Assembly: GCF_035978755.1 (NCBI RefSeq) | Contig: NZ_CP108414.1 | Span: 5,890,001 to 5,954,000 of the forward strand | Origin: Streptomyces sp. NBC_01298 | GTDB taxonomy: Bacteria > Actinomycetota > Actinomycetes > Streptomycetales > Streptomycetaceae | Length of the DNA stretch: 64,000 nucleotides | Reading direction: 5' to 3' | Part shown: one piece after another, positions 7,407 through 16,359 of the stretch | Layout: each line of letters starts with the position of its first letter | Numbering within the stretch: position 1 is the first letter of the stretch | Made by a program: the position numbers and the translations under genes | Notes under the pieces: generated by a model | Told to the model about the DNA's origin: nothing | The model's input: the letters and a program-made list of their open reading frames with translations, nothing else | Database searches by the model: none

Positions 7407-9059
7407 ATGCACTCTTACGAGGTATGGGTCAACGGCGTCGAGGAGCCCGGCACCCGTTGGGTGTACTCGCCCCGGGTGGGGCGGCTGCTCCGCGAGCCCT
7501 TCGCGGTGCTCGGCCTCAAGGCCCGGCTGGAGCGCGGCGAGGACCTGCCGTACGACGACCGGCTGCTGGCCGGCCGCGTCGCCCTGTCCACCCCCGAGCA
7601 GGGTGCGCGCGCCCTGGCCGCCGCCCGCGCCGCCCAGCCGGGATGGGCGGGGATCCCGCTCGCGGACCGGCTGGAGCTGCTGTACGGAGTCCACCGGGCC
7701 GTGGTCGAGCGCCGCGAGGAGCTGACCGGGCTGCTGGTCGCCGAGGGCCACCCCGTACGGCTGGCCGCCTGGGAGCTGGACTCCGTGACCGCCTCCTTCC
7801 ACCCGGACTCCGTCGCGGACTTCGCCGGGCGGCTGCGGGAGCCCGAGCGGACCGCCGCCGGCCGCCGGACCCGCATGGTGCGCAAGCCCGACGGGGTGGT
7901 GTGCCTGAGCCCGCCGCGCAACGCCCCGACCTCCAACTCCTTCTACGGGGTGATGGCGCTCGCCGCCGGCAACAGCCTGGTCGTCAACGCGCCGCCCACC
8001 GCCCCGCTGGGCGTCTCCTTCGTCTACCGGGAGATCGTGGCCCCGCTCCTGGAGCGGCTCGGCGCCCCGCCCGGCACCCTGAACGTGCTCTGCACGCACG
8101 CCCGCGCCGTGGTGCGCCAGTGGCTGGACAGCCCCGACTGCGACGACCTCGTCTTCTTCGGCGGCTCCGAGCAGGGCCTCAAGCTGGAGCGGGAGTGCGT
8201 GGCCGCGGGGAAGAAGCCCGTACTCGAGCTGTCGGGCAACGACGGGGTGCTGGTGTGGCACGACGCCGAGGCCGATCTCGCCGCGCGGGCCCTGTGCGAG
8301 CGGTACTACGGCTCCGGGCAGATCTGCATGACCCCGAAGTTCGCCATCGTGCATCCGGAGGTCGCCGACCGGCTGCTCAAGGAGCTGATGGAGCAGGTGC
8401 GGGAGATCCGGCCCGGGCCGCCGGAGGACCCGCGCACCGTACTGAGTCCGGTGGTCAAGCGGGCGGAGTTCACCGAGTTCCTCGGTGAGGTGCTGGAGGA
8501 GGCCGGCGGGGAGCTTTTGTGCGGCGGGGAGTTCGTCGACGTGGACGACGAGCCCTCGGCGGCGGGGCCGTTCATCCGCCCGGCGGTCGTCCGGGTGGAC
8601 GGGCTGGACCGGGCCGCCCGGCTGCGCGCCTTCCGCGAGGAGACCTTCTTCCCGCTGCTCTGCGTGGTCGTGCCCGAGGCGCCGGTCCGGCTGGAGGAGG
8701 CCATCGGGTTCCTCAACGCCAACCGCTACGGCTTGCGCAACTCCCTGTGGAGCCGGGACGAGCGGGTCGTCGAGCGGTTCTGCGAGGAGGTCGTCAACGG
8801 CGGCATGCTGAAGGTCAACGACTCGCACATCGGCTGCCTGCCCCTGCTCCCGTACAACGGCGGCACGGGAGCGACGGGCGGGGTGTTCGGCGAGGCCAAC
8901 ATGCCCGCCGTGCGCACCACGCACCTCCAGTCGATCGCCGTCGCCACGCTGGTCCGGCCACGGGAGTCGGTCTTCGACCACGCGGCGGCGTGCGGGGAGC
9001 CTCCGGCGGCTCCGGAGGCTTCGGCGGGTTCGGCGGGTTCGGCGGGTCGTATGGGTTGA
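7407..9059 (+). CDS. Aldehyde dehydrogenase family protein
   Basis: Encodes 550 aa. I chose the ATG at 7407 because AGGAAG lies 6 bp upstream; the open frame reaches much further 5' without coding character. The ALDH fold is supported by ELSGND (the catalytic Glu region), GSGQICMTPK with the nucleophilic Cys at about residue 307, and EETFFPLLCVV near the oligomerisation region. The protein is longer than typical 480-500-aa ALDHs and ends in a low-complexity Ser/Gly/Ala tail. The substrate cannot be deduced. It stands alone, divergent from the EF-hand gene. Confidence 0.85.
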   Translation: MHSYEVWVNGVEEPGTRWVYSPRVGRLLREPFAVLGLKARLERGEDLPYDDRLLAGRVALSTPEQGARALAAARAAQPGWAGIPLADRLELLYGVHRAVVERREELTGLLVAEGHPVRLAAWELDSVTASFHPDSVADFAGRLREPERTAAGRRTRMVRKPDGVVCLSPPRNAPTSNSFYGVMALAAGNSLVVNAPPTAPLGVSFVYREIVAPLLERLGAPPGTLNVLCTHARAVVRQWLDSPDCDDLVFFGGSEQGLKLERECVAAGKKPVLELSGNDGVLVWHDAEADLAARALCERYYGSGQICMTPKFAIVHPEVADRLLKELMEQVREIRPGPPEDPRTVLSPVVKRAEFTEFLGEVLEEAGGELLCGGEFVDVDDEPSAAGPFIRPAVVRVDGLDRAARLRAFREETFFPLLCVVVPEAPVRLEEAIGFLNANRYGLRNSLWSRDERVVERFCEEVVNGGMLKVNDSHIGCLPLLPYNGGTGATGGVFGEANMPAVRTTHLQSIAVATLVRPRESVFDHAAACGEPPAAPEASAGSAGSAGRMG

Positions 9060-9096
9060 GTTCTTGTCCGGAGCAACCATGTGAGGCGGCCCGGCG

Positions 9097-9127
9097 TCGT
9101 ACGAACGTACGCACGTTGTACGTACGA
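9097..9127. promoter_or_regulatory. Inverted repeat upstream of small secreted gene
   Basis: Arms TCGTACGAAC and GTACGTACGA (one mismatch) flank an 11-nt spacer, 16 bp before the start at 9143. The position and dyad fit an operator. No regulator is encoded next to it. Confidence 0.4.
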
Positions 9128-9142
9128 CGGATGGGAGACAGG

Positions 9143-9553
9143 GTGTTGAAGGCGCGCGAGCCGCGGAACCCGCGGAAACGATGGGCCGCCCGCGCCGGGG
9201 TGGTCACGGTGACGCTCGCGCTGGGCGCGGCCGGACTGCTGGCGGCGCAGCCCGCGTACGCGGCGTCCGGCGGGTGCGCCGGGAGCCTGGTGCGGACGCT
9301 GCCCTTCTCCACGGGGGAGGTGCGCGTCTACAAGACCCGCGACCGGGCCTGCGCGATGACGGTCGCCCGGACGCCCGGTCAGCGGCGGGAGATGTCGGTG
9401 AGCATCCAGCCGCGCGGCGGCTTCCCGGTGCGCGACGCGGGGCGATTCACCCGGTACGCCGGACCCGTCAGCGTCCACGCGATCAGCCGCTGCGTGTATG
9501 TAAAGGGGAGCGTGGGAGCCGGATCCGTCGATTCCGGCTGGATCCTTTGCTGA
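9143..9553 (+). CDS. Small secreted Cys-containing protein
   Basis: Encodes about 136 aa. GTG at 9143 is favoured because GGGAG lies 5 bp upstream; ATG at 9131 is the alternative. A basic N-terminus and a hydrophobic segment ending AAQPAYAASGG form a signal peptide. The mature domain of about 95 aa has four Cys, including the C-terminal residue, so two disulfides are likely. It resembles the many small extracellular unknown proteins of Streptomyces; no function assigned. Confidence 0.7.
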   Translation: MLKAREPRNPRKRWAARAGVVTVTLALGAAGLLAAQPAYAASGGCAGSLVRTLPFSTGEVRVYKTRDRACAMTVARTPGQRREMSVSIQPRGGFPVRDAGRFTRYAGPVSVHAISRCVYVKGSVGAGSVDSGWILC

Positions 9554-9637
9554 TGGAGCGGCCCAACTAGGTCTGTTCAGCCGCGTGTTCCCCCGGCTAG
9601 GTTCACGGCGACCGATGTGAACTCATGGGGAGTGTGA

Positions 9638-11107
9638 ATGCGCAAGAAGCTCGGATGGCTGCTGTCGCTCGCGGTGCTGATCGGCACCGTGGGTACGGCC
9701 GGCACCACGGCGCAAGCGGCCACCGCCGCGGAACCGTCCGCCGTCACGGATGCCACCGCCACGGATGCCAAGGCCGCCACGGAAGACATCAAGGACCGGA
9801 TCCTCGCGATCCCCGGGATGAGCCTGATCGAGGAGAAGCCGTACCCCGGCTACCGCTTCTTCGTCCTGAACTACGAGCAGCCGGTGGACCACCGGGCGCC
9901 GTGGAAGGGCACCTTCAAGCAGCGCCTGACCCTGCTGCACAAGGACGTCACGCGGCCCACGGTGTTCTTCACCTCCGGCTACAACGTCAACACCAACCCG
10001 CGCCGCAGCGAGCCGACGACCATAGTCGACGGCAACCAGGTGTCGCTGGAGTACCGATTCTTCACCCCGTCCCGCCCCGATCCGGCGAACTGGTCGAACC
10101 TCGACATCTGGCAGGCGGCCAGTGACCAGCACCGGATCTTCACCGCCCTGAAGAAGGTCTACAAGAAGAACTGGCTGGCCACGGGCGGCAGCAAGGGCGG
10201 CATGACGGCCACCTACTTCGAGCGCTTCTACCCGCGCGACATGGACGGCGTCGTCGCGTACGTCGCCCCCAACGACGTGGTGAACAAGGAGGACTCGGCC
10301 TACGACCGGTTCTTCGCCAAGGTCGGCACCAAGGAGTGCCGCGACAAGCTGAACGCGGTGCAGCGCGAGGCGCTCGTGCGCCGCGAGCCGCTGGAGGCCA
10401 AGTACGCGGTCGCCGCCGCCGAGAACGGCTGGACCTTCACCACCGTCGGCAACCTCGACAAGGCCTACGAGGCCGTCGTGCTCGACTACGTGTGGGCCTT
10501 CTGGCAGTACAGCCTGCTCGCCGACTGCGCCACCATCCCGGCCGCCGCCACCGCGACGGACCAGGAGATCTGGGACACGATCGACGCGATCTCCGGCTTC
10601 TCGGCCTACGCCGACCAGGGCCTGGAGACGTACACCCCGTACTACTACCAGGCGGGCACCCAGCTCGGTTCCCCCGACATCAAGCAGCCCCACCTGGGCG
10701 ACCTGAGCCGCTACGGCTACCAGCCGCCGCGCAACTTCGTGCCCCGCGACATCCCGATGACCTTCCAGCCCGCGGCGATGCGGGACGTGGACACCTGGGT
10801 GAAGAACAACGCGAACCAGATGCTCTTCGTCTACGGCCAGAACGACCCGTGGGGTGCCGAACCGTTCCACCTCGGCTACGGGGCCCGCGACAGCTACGTG
10901 ATGATCGCTCCGGGCGCCAACCACGGGGCCAACGTCTCCAAGCTCGTGGAGGCCGAGAAGGCGCTGGCCACCGAGAAGATCCTCAAGTGGGCCGGAGTGG
11001 CCCCGGCCGCCGCGCCCACCGGCGCGGCGAAGGCCACGCCGCTGGCGAAGCCGGACGCGCAGCTCGACCAGCGCGACATCGAGCGCGAGCCGATGCTGCG
11101 CCCGTAA
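9638..11107 (+). CDS. Secreted S37-type tripeptidyl aminopeptidase
   Basis: Encodes 489 aa with a signal peptide (MRKKLGWLLSLAVLIGTVGT, then AQAATAAE). The GGSKGG nucleophile motif (Ser near residue 186) is typical of the S37/PS-10 serine peptidases of Streptomyces, which remove tripeptides from N-termini. A C-terminal YGQNDPWGAEPF and a later PGANHGANVS supply the probable Asp and His. It should act outside the cell in protein scavenging. It is convergent with the GH3 gene, 36 bp apart. Family call firm; exact cleavage preference inferred. Confidence 0.88.
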   Translation: MRKKLGWLLSLAVLIGTVGTAGTTAQAATAAEPSAVTDATATDAKAATEDIKDRILAIPGMSLIEEKPYPGYRFFVLNYEQPVDHRAPWKGTFKQRLTLLHKDVTRPTVFFTSGYNVNTNPRRSEPTTIVDGNQVSLEYRFFTPSRPDPANWSNLDIWQAASDQHRIFTALKKVYKKNWLATGGSKGGMTATYFERFYPRDMDGVVAYVAPNDVVNKEDSAYDRFFAKVGTKECRDKLNAVQREALVRREPLEAKYAVAAAENGWTFTTVGNLDKAYEAVVLDYVWAFWQYSLLADCATIPAAATATDQEIWDTIDAISGFSAYADQGLETYTPYYYQAGTQLGSPDIKQPHLGDLSRYGYQPPRNFVPRDIPMTFQPAAMRDVDTWVKNNANQMLFVYGQNDPWGAEPFHLGYGARDSYVMIAPGANHGANVSKLVEAEKALATEKILKWAGVAPAAAPTGAAKATPLAKPDAQLDQRDIEREPMLRP

Positions 11108-11143
11108 CGGCTCCGTAGGGGGCCGCGGGAGGGGTGCGGGGGC

Positions 11144-13021
11144 TTACCCGTACGCCAGCCCGTGGCCCAGCGGGTAGCGGCCCGGCACCGGGACCGGCAG
11201 GCGGCCGGTCGGCCGTACGGTCCCGGTGAGCACCCGGGCCGCCGCCCGCAGCTCCACGTCCGTCCAGGTGTACGTGGCCAGCTCGGCCGCGCAGGCCGGC
11301 AGCCGGGCCGGGTCGTAGGGGTTGCGGATGGCCACCAGGACCACCGGCACGCCGGTGGCCAGCAGTTCGGTGACCAGCTCCCGCTGCGGGCTCGCGCCCT
11401 CGGGGACGTTGTACGTGCACACGAGCACGGCCGCGTTGCCCGGGGCGGCCGCCACCGCGCGGGCGGGCGGCAGGGCCGTGGCCCGGCAGCCCAGCGCGGA
11501 CAGCTCCCGGGCCAGTACCGCGGTAGGGGGTCCCGTCGTACCCGTGGGGGAGACGGGGTCCGTCCCGGTGACCAGGAGCAGCGGCCGGTCCGCCGGATCC
11601 AGCGGCAGCAGCCCCACCGGATTGGCCAGCAGGGTCGTCGTACGGTCCGCGATCTCCCCGGCGGCCGCGAGGTGTGCGGGGGTGCCGACGGTGGCGTCCA
11701 CCGCGTCCAGCACCCGCGCCGCGTCCTGCGCCGCCTCCCGGGCCGGCGCGTCGAACAGACCCCGGCGGGCCTTCAGTTCCAGGATGCGCAGCACCGACTC
11801 CTCGATCCGGGCCCGGGTCAGCTCCCCCGACTCCAGGGCCGCCAGCACGCTGCGGACGGCGAGCCCCAGGTCCGGCGGGTTCAGCAGCTGGTCGCAGCCC
11901 GCCTTCAGGGCCAGCACCGGGACCCGGTCGTCCCCGTACTTCTGGCGGACCCCGGCCATGTCGAGGGCGTCGGTGACCACCACCCCGCCGAACCCCAGGC
12001 GTTCGCGCAGGATCCCGGTGACGATCGGCCGCGAGAGGGTCGCCGGATCCCCCGAGGGGTCGAGCGCGGGGAAGACGATGTGCGCCGTCATCACCACGTC
12101 GACGCCCGCCTCCACGGCCGCCCGGAACGGCGGCTCGTCCAGCTCCTCCCACTGGGCCCGGGTGTGCTTCATCAGCGGCAGCCCGACGTGGCTGTCGGTG
12201 CCGGTGTCCCCGTGCCCCGGGAAGTGCTTGGCCGTCGCGGCCACTCCGGCGCCCTGGTAGCCGCGGACCTGCGCGGAGACCAGGGCCGCCACGGCGTGCG
12301 GGTCGGCGCCGAAGGACCGTACGCCGATGACCGGGTTGGCGGGATCGACGTTCACGTCGGCGACCGGGGCGTAGTCGTGCCGGATGCCCATGGCCGCCAG
12401 CTCGGCGCCCGCGATGCGCGCGGCCCGGCGGGCCTCCGCGGTGGAACCGCCGCTGCCCAGGGCCAGGGCGCCCAGCGCCATGGCGCCCGGGAGCAGGGTC
12501 GCGGGCCGGCCCACGCGGGCGACGGCGCCGTGCTCCTGGTCGATGGAGAGCAGCAGCGGGACGCCCCCGCCCGAGCCCGCGGCCGCCCGCTGGAGCCCGG
12601 CCGACAGCTCGGCGATCTGGCGCGGGGAGCGGGTGTTGTGCGCCCAGCCGAAGTAGACGATCCCGCCGAGGTGGTAGCGGGCGACCAGCTCGGCGGGGGT
12701 GCGCACCCCGAAGGCCTGCTGGTTGAGGGCGGCGTCCTCGGGGTCGGGCTCGGTCGCCGAGTGGCCGTACGCCCGCGATACGAAGAGCTGCCCGACCAGT
12801 TCGGCCGGGCTCATCCGCGCCATCGTCTCGCGCGGCGCGGCCCCCGACGAGTGACGGGCGGGGGAGCGCCCGGGCGCGCGGTCGCCGGGCCGGGAGTCGT
12901 CGGGGGCCGGGCCGCCGGGGCCGCGGGCGGGTTCCACCGCGGCGGAGGCGGCCCCCGCGGCGGTGACGGCGGCCACGGCGGCCACGGTGAGCAGGGTCCG
13001 GCGGGAGGCGTGGTTCGGCAC
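11144..13021 (-). CDS. Tat-exported GH3 beta-N-acetylhexosaminidase-like
   Basis: Encodes 625 aa from the GTG at 13021, where NHASRRTLLTVAAVAAVTAA forms a twin-arginine signal; a start at 13066 would overlap the upstream LysR gene. The catalytic domain shows IDQEHG, KHFPGHGDTGTDSH (the NagZ-type signature) and the nucleophile region VVVTDALDM near residue 350, followed by a C-terminal GH3 domain. Family members hydrolyse terminal N-acetylglucosaminides from muropeptides or chitin fragments. Export suggests extracellular GlcNAc release. It lies 10 bp after the LysR gene on the same strand and may be co-transcribed. Confidence 0.87.
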   Translation of the reverse strand: MPNHASRRTLLTVAAVAAVTAAGAASAAVEPARGPGGPAPDDSRPGDRAPGRSPARHSSGAAPRETMARMSPAELVGQLFVSRAYGHSATEPDPEDAALNQQAFGVRTPAELVARYHLGGIVYFGWAHNTRSPRQIAELSAGLQRAAAGSGGGVPLLLSIDQEHGAVARVGRPATLLPGAMALGALALGSGGSTAEARRAARIAGAELAAMGIRHDYAPVADVNVDPANPVIGVRSFGADPHAVAALVSAQVRGYQGAGVAATAKHFPGHGDTGTDSHVGLPLMKHTRAQWEELDEPPFRAAVEAGVDVVMTAHIVFPALDPSGDPATLSRPIVTGILRERLGFGGVVVTDALDMAGVRQKYGDDRVPVLALKAGCDQLLNPPDLGLAVRSVLAALESGELTRARIEESVLRILELKARRGLFDAPAREAAQDAARVLDAVDATVGTPAHLAAAGEIADRTTTLLANPVGLLPLDPADRPLLLVTGTDPVSPTGTTGPPTAVLARELSALGCRATALPPARAVAAAPGNAAVLVCTYNVPEGASPQRELVTELLATGVPVVLVAIRNPYDPARLPACAAELATYTWTDVELRAAARVLTGTVRPTGRLPVPVPGRYPLGHGLAYG

Positions 13022-13031
13022 GCGCCGGACC

Positions 13032-13988
13032 CTACTGCGGTACGGGGTCTCCGGAGCGGGGGACACTCGCGGAGTCCCCCGGACGGGGGGCGACCAGCGG
13101 CCAGTGCTCGCGCAGGGTCCGTACGGCCTCGGTGATCGCCGGCCGGCGGGCGGCCCCGGTCCGCCACAGGGCGTACAACCGGCGTACGGGGCCCGGCTCC
13201 AGCGGTACGGCCACCGCGCCGGGCGGCAGGGTCCCGGTGCCCAGCCGCGGTACGACGGCCACCCCGAGCCCGGCGGCGACCAGCGAGACGATGGTGTGGT
13301 TCTCCTCGGCGACGTGCGTGATGTCGGGCTCGAACCCGGCCGTGCGCAGGGTCCGCACCAGCCAGTCGTGGCAGACCCGGCCGGGCGGCTGGCACACCCA
13401 TCGCTGCCCGCCCAGATCCGAGCGGTGGATGACCTCGCGCGAGGTGAAGGGGTGCCCGGCGGGCACCACCAGGTCGCAGCGGTCGTCCCCGATCACCGCC
13501 TGCTCCACGCCCTCGGGGGCGGGCAGCGGGGCGATGTCCCAGTCGTGGGTCACGGCCAGGTCGGTGACCCCGCGCGAGACGAGGTCCATCGACAGGTGCG
13601 GGTTGATCTCGGTGAGCCGTACTTCCAGGGCCGGGTGACGGTGGGCCAGGTCCGCGAGGACCCCGGGGAGCAGGCCGCGGGCGGCCGAGGCGAAGGCGGC
13701 GACCCGCAGCCGGCCCACCGGCTGGCCGCGGGACTCTTCCAGCGCGGTCTCCGCCCGCTCCGAGATGTCCATCAGCTGCTGGGCCGTGGCGGCCAGCAGT
13801 TTGGCCTCCTCGGTGAGGGCGACCCCGCGGCCGTGGCGTTCGAGCAGGGTGGTGCGGGTCTCCCGCTCCAGCTTGGCGATCTGCTGGGAGACGGCGGAGG
13901 GGGTGTACCCCAGGGCGGCCGCGGCGGCGCCGACCGAGCCGTGGACGGAGACGGCGTGCAGGGCGCGGAGCCGGGAGAGGTCGAGCAT
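13032..13988 (-). CDS. LysR-family transcriptional regulator
   Basis: Encodes 318 aa. ATG at 13988 gives the canonical start MLDLSRLRALHAVSVHGSVG. The winged HTH (GSVGAAAAALGYTPSAVSQQ) is followed by a LysR effector domain of about 200 aa. Divergence from the EamA gene, with a dyad between them, suggests that it controls this transporter. The ribosome-binding site is weak. Confidence 0.9.
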   Translation of the reverse strand: MLDLSRLRALHAVSVHGSVGAAAAALGYTPSAVSQQIAKLERETRTTLLERHGRGVALTEEAKLLAATAQQLMDISERAETALEESRGQPVGRLRVAAFASAARGLLPGVLADLAHRHPALEVRLTEINPHLSMDLVSRGVTDLAVTHDWDIAPLPAPEGVEQAVIGDDRCDLVVPAGHPFTSREVIHRSDLGGQRWVCQPPGRVCHDWLVRTLRTAGFEPDITHVAEENHTIVSLVAAGLGVAVVPRLGTGTLPPGAVAVPLEPGPVRRLYALWRTGAARRPAITEAVRTLREHWPLVAPRPGDSASVPRSGDPVPQ

Positions 13989-14031
13989 GCCAGGCAGCTT
14001 AGGCCGCGGGCACGGCAGTTGGATGGAGGTT

Positions 14032-14052
14032 GGATGAAGCAACGCTACATCC
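14032..14052. promoter_or_regulatory. Candidate LysR operator
   Basis: GGATG-N11-CATCC lies in the 119-bp divergent region between the LysR and EamA genes. It contains a T-N11-A core, as expected for LysR-type binding sites. Confidence 0.4.
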
Positions 14053-14107
14053 GACCCTGAAGACATCCGCGCTGGTGCTAAATGGTTGATGAGCGGATGC
14101 TCGGAGC

Positions 14108-15055
14108 ATGCGACCCCTTCACATCGCCCTGGCGGTCCTCGTGGCCGCGGTCTGGGGCTTCAACTTCGTCGTCATCGAGTTCGGGCTCGGATCCTTCCCG
14201 CCGCTGCTGCTGTCCGCCCTGCGCTTCCTGGTCGCGGCCCTGCCGGCGGTGTTCTTCGTCGGGCGCCCCAAGGTGGCCTGGAAGTGGATCGTCGCGGTCG
14301 GCGTGGTCCTCGGCATCGCGAAGTTCGGGCTGCTGTTCACCGGCATGGCCAACGGGATGCCGGCGGGGCTGTCCTCGCTGGTGCTCCAGGCGCAGGCGGT
14401 GTTCACCGCCGTGTTCGCGGCCGTCGTGCTCAAGGAGCGGCCGGGCCGGCTGCGGATCGCGGGCATGACCGTGGCCTTCGCGGGGATCGCCGTGGCCGCC
14501 GTGGACGAGGGCGCCTCCGGGCCGGTGCTGGGCTTCACGATGGTGATCGCGGCCGCCGCGTGCTGGGGCGTGTCCAACGTGCTGACCCGCAAGGCCTCCC
14601 CGCCCGACGCGCTGAACTTCATGGTGTGGGTGAGCGTGGTGCCGGTGCTGCCGCTGGCGGGACTGTCGCTGCTGATCGAGGGCCCCGAGCGGGACCTGGC
14701 GGCGCTGCGCGGGCTCGACTGGAGCGGGGTCGGGGTCATCGTGTACCTCGCCTGGATCACCACGGTGTTCGGCTTCGGCGCGTGGGGGTTCCTGCTGCGC
14801 ACCTATCCCGCCTCCTCGGTGGCGCCCTTCTCGCTGCTGGTCCCGGTCTTCGGGATGAGCTCGGCGGCGCTGGTGCTCGGCGAGGACGTGAGCGGGCTGC
14901 GCTGGGTGGCGGCCGTCCTGCTGGTCGGCGGGGTGGCGGTGACCTCCCTGGTCCCCTCGAAGCCCCGGGCCGCGGCGCCGCGGCCGGCGGAGGGGCCGGA
15001 GCCCGCGGTGGTGGCCTCACTGGAGGTTCCGCTTCCGGCGGCGGGCGGCCGCTAG
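14108..15055 (+). CDS. EamA/DMT-family metabolite exporter
   Basis: Encodes 315 aa with ten hydrophobic segments arranged as two EamA repeats. The first begins LHIALAVLVAAVWGFNFVVI. It resembles EamA (YdeD)-type exporters of cysteine-pathway or related amino acid metabolites. The substrate is inferred only from family. It is divergent from a LysR gene, a common regulator/exporter arrangement. Confidence 0.88.
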   Translation: MRPLHIALAVLVAAVWGFNFVVIEFGLGSFPPLLLSALRFLVAALPAVFFVGRPKVAWKWIVAVGVVLGIAKFGLLFTGMANGMPAGLSSLVLQAQAVFTAVFAAVVLKERPGRLRIAGMTVAFAGIAVAAVDEGASGPVLGFTMVIAAAACWGVSNVLTRKASPPDALNFMVWVSVVPVLPLAGLSLLIEGPERDLAALRGLDWSGVGVIVYLAWITTVFGFGAWGFLLRTYPASSVAPFSLLVPVFGMSSAALVLGEDVSGLRWVAAVLLVGGVAVTSLVPSKPRAAAPRPAEGPEPAVVASLEVPLPAAGGR

Positions 15056-15082
15056 GCGCCGCCCGCTCCGGCTCCCGGCGGG

Positions 15083-16084
15083 TCAGACGCCGTTGAAGGG
15101 CTCCTTCGCCAGCAGGTATCCGGCGTGGAGCCGGTTGCGGGCGCCGATGCTCTTCATGATGTTCGCAATGTGGCGTTGACAATTGCGCAAAGAAATACCG
15201 ACCACGTGGGCTATTCTGTTGTCCGATTCGCCCTGAATGAGCAGCGACACGATGGTCTGCTGAATGTCGGAGGTAATCGCGGCGCGCGCCGATTGATCGT
15301 TTTCCGAGGTGAATTTCTCGGCCGCGCTCCAGGCCCGCTCGAAGGCCTCCGACAGGAATGAGACAAGGTGGCTATTTCTCGATACCGCCGCCCCGTGCGA
15401 TCCGTCCGCGAGCGGGATGATCGCCACTTCCTTGTCGAAGATGATGCAGCGCGGAAAACCGCCGGCGAGCGTGCACACTTCCGCGCCGAGCGGTGTCACC
15501 CGCCCCACGAAGGACGCCGTGGCCGGGCTGAACCGGGCCGTGTGCTGGTAGAGGGTCCGCATGCGCACCCCTCGCCCCAGCAGGCGTTCGGTCCGCTCCA
15601 GGCTCTCGGCGAGCACCTCCTCGTCCCGGGCGCCGCCGGGCTGGGAGGTGAGCACCTCGGTGCGGCTGCCGTCCGCGAGTCCGGCGATGAGTTTGCGCAC
15701 GTCACCCAGGCCCGGTACGACCTCCAGCGAGGTGTCGTCCCGGAGATCCGCGGTCTTGACCGTTAACTCATCCAATTCTCCGCGTAGTTGATCGAGGAAG
15801 GACTGGGTCTCGTTCAGGCTGTGCTGCGCCGGGTTGAGGACCTTGATGCGCGCGTGCTCCACGGGGTACGGGGTGTAGATGCCCGTCACGGGACACACGC
15901 TCAGCAGCCCCAGATCGTCGAGCGCGTCCGCCGCCTCCTGCACCTCGGCGGCGCTCACGTCCAGGGCCAGGGCCGCTGTTTCGCGCGTTGTACCCGGTGT
16001 TCGGGTGACGAACCGGTAGAGACGGTCCCCGGCGTGGGTGAGCCGGGGCACTGTAAAAGGATGGACTTGTCTGATTGAGTTCAA
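15083..16084 (-). CDS. TrmB/LuxR-like regulator with TTA codon
   Basis: Encodes 333 aa. The TTG start at 16084 follows GGGGGA at 4-bp spacing; an in-frame GTG 11 codons later is an alternative. It has an N-terminal winged helix (TRETAALALDVSAAEVQEAA), a middle domain like the TrmB/phospholipase-D-like sensor region, and a C-terminal LuxR-type HTH (SDNRIAHVVGISLRNCQRHI). It is visibly more AT-rich than its neighbours and contains a TTA leucine codon at 15764-15766, so its translation should need the bldA tRNA. It diverges from the biosynthetic genes and is the likely pathway regulator. Confidence 0.85.
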   Translation of the reverse strand: MNSIRQVHPFTVPRLTHAGDRLYRFVTRTPGTTRETAALALDVSAAEVQEAADALDDLGLLSVCPVTGIYTPYPVEHARIKVLNPAQHSLNETQSFLDQLRGELDELTVKTADLRDDTSLEVVPGLGDVRKLIAGLADGSRTEVLTSQPGGARDEEVLAESLERTERLLGRGVRMRTLYQHTARFSPATASFVGRVTPLGAEVCTLAGGFPRCIIFDKEVAIIPLADGSHGAAVSRNSHLVSFLSEAFERAWSAAEKFTSENDQSARAAITSDIQQTIVSLLIQGESDNRIAHVVGISLRNCQRHIANIMKSIGARNRLHAGYLLAKEPFNGV

Positions 16085-16214
16085 TTCATCCCCCTGTCAT
16101 GTTTTCGCCAGCGGCAACATGATCCCAGAAAGGGATGGCTCCGGATGTGGCCGAACGGACAGGATGATGCCGAAGCTGATCCGGACCGCAAGACATCTTG
16201 AGGGGCAGGCAAGC

Positions 16215-16358
16215 ATGCCACGTATAGCGAGTTTCCTCATCGCCATTGCGGCAACTTTCGCCGTGACCGTCTTCCTCGCCCCGTCGACGAGTGGTGCGGC
16301 GAACATCGCCGCCGCCACTGGCCCGGGTCAGGTAGTCAACGATCTCGGCTGGGGATGA
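16215..16358 (+). CDS. 47-aa hydrophobic peptide heading the cluster
   Basis: ATG at 16215 follows AGGGG with 9-bp spacing. The 47-aa product has a hydrophobic segment (IASFLIAIAATFAVTVFLAP) and a short polar tail ending VNDLGWG. The stop codon is separated from the next ATG by one base, so translation is probably coupled. It could be a precursor peptide, a small membrane peptide, a secreted peptide or a leader for coupling. The sequence does not decide. An in-frame ATG at 16164 would add 17 residues but has a poorer ribosome-binding site. Confidence 0.6.
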   Translation: MPRIASFLIAIAATFAVTVFLAPSTSGAANIAAATGPGQVVNDLGWG

Positions 16359-16359
16359 G

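Noticed and set aside
13022..13066. Longer N-terminus for the GH3 enzyme starting at 13066
   Set aside because: It would overlap the LysR stop and push the twin-arginine signal inward. GTG at 13021 gives a normal Tat signal.
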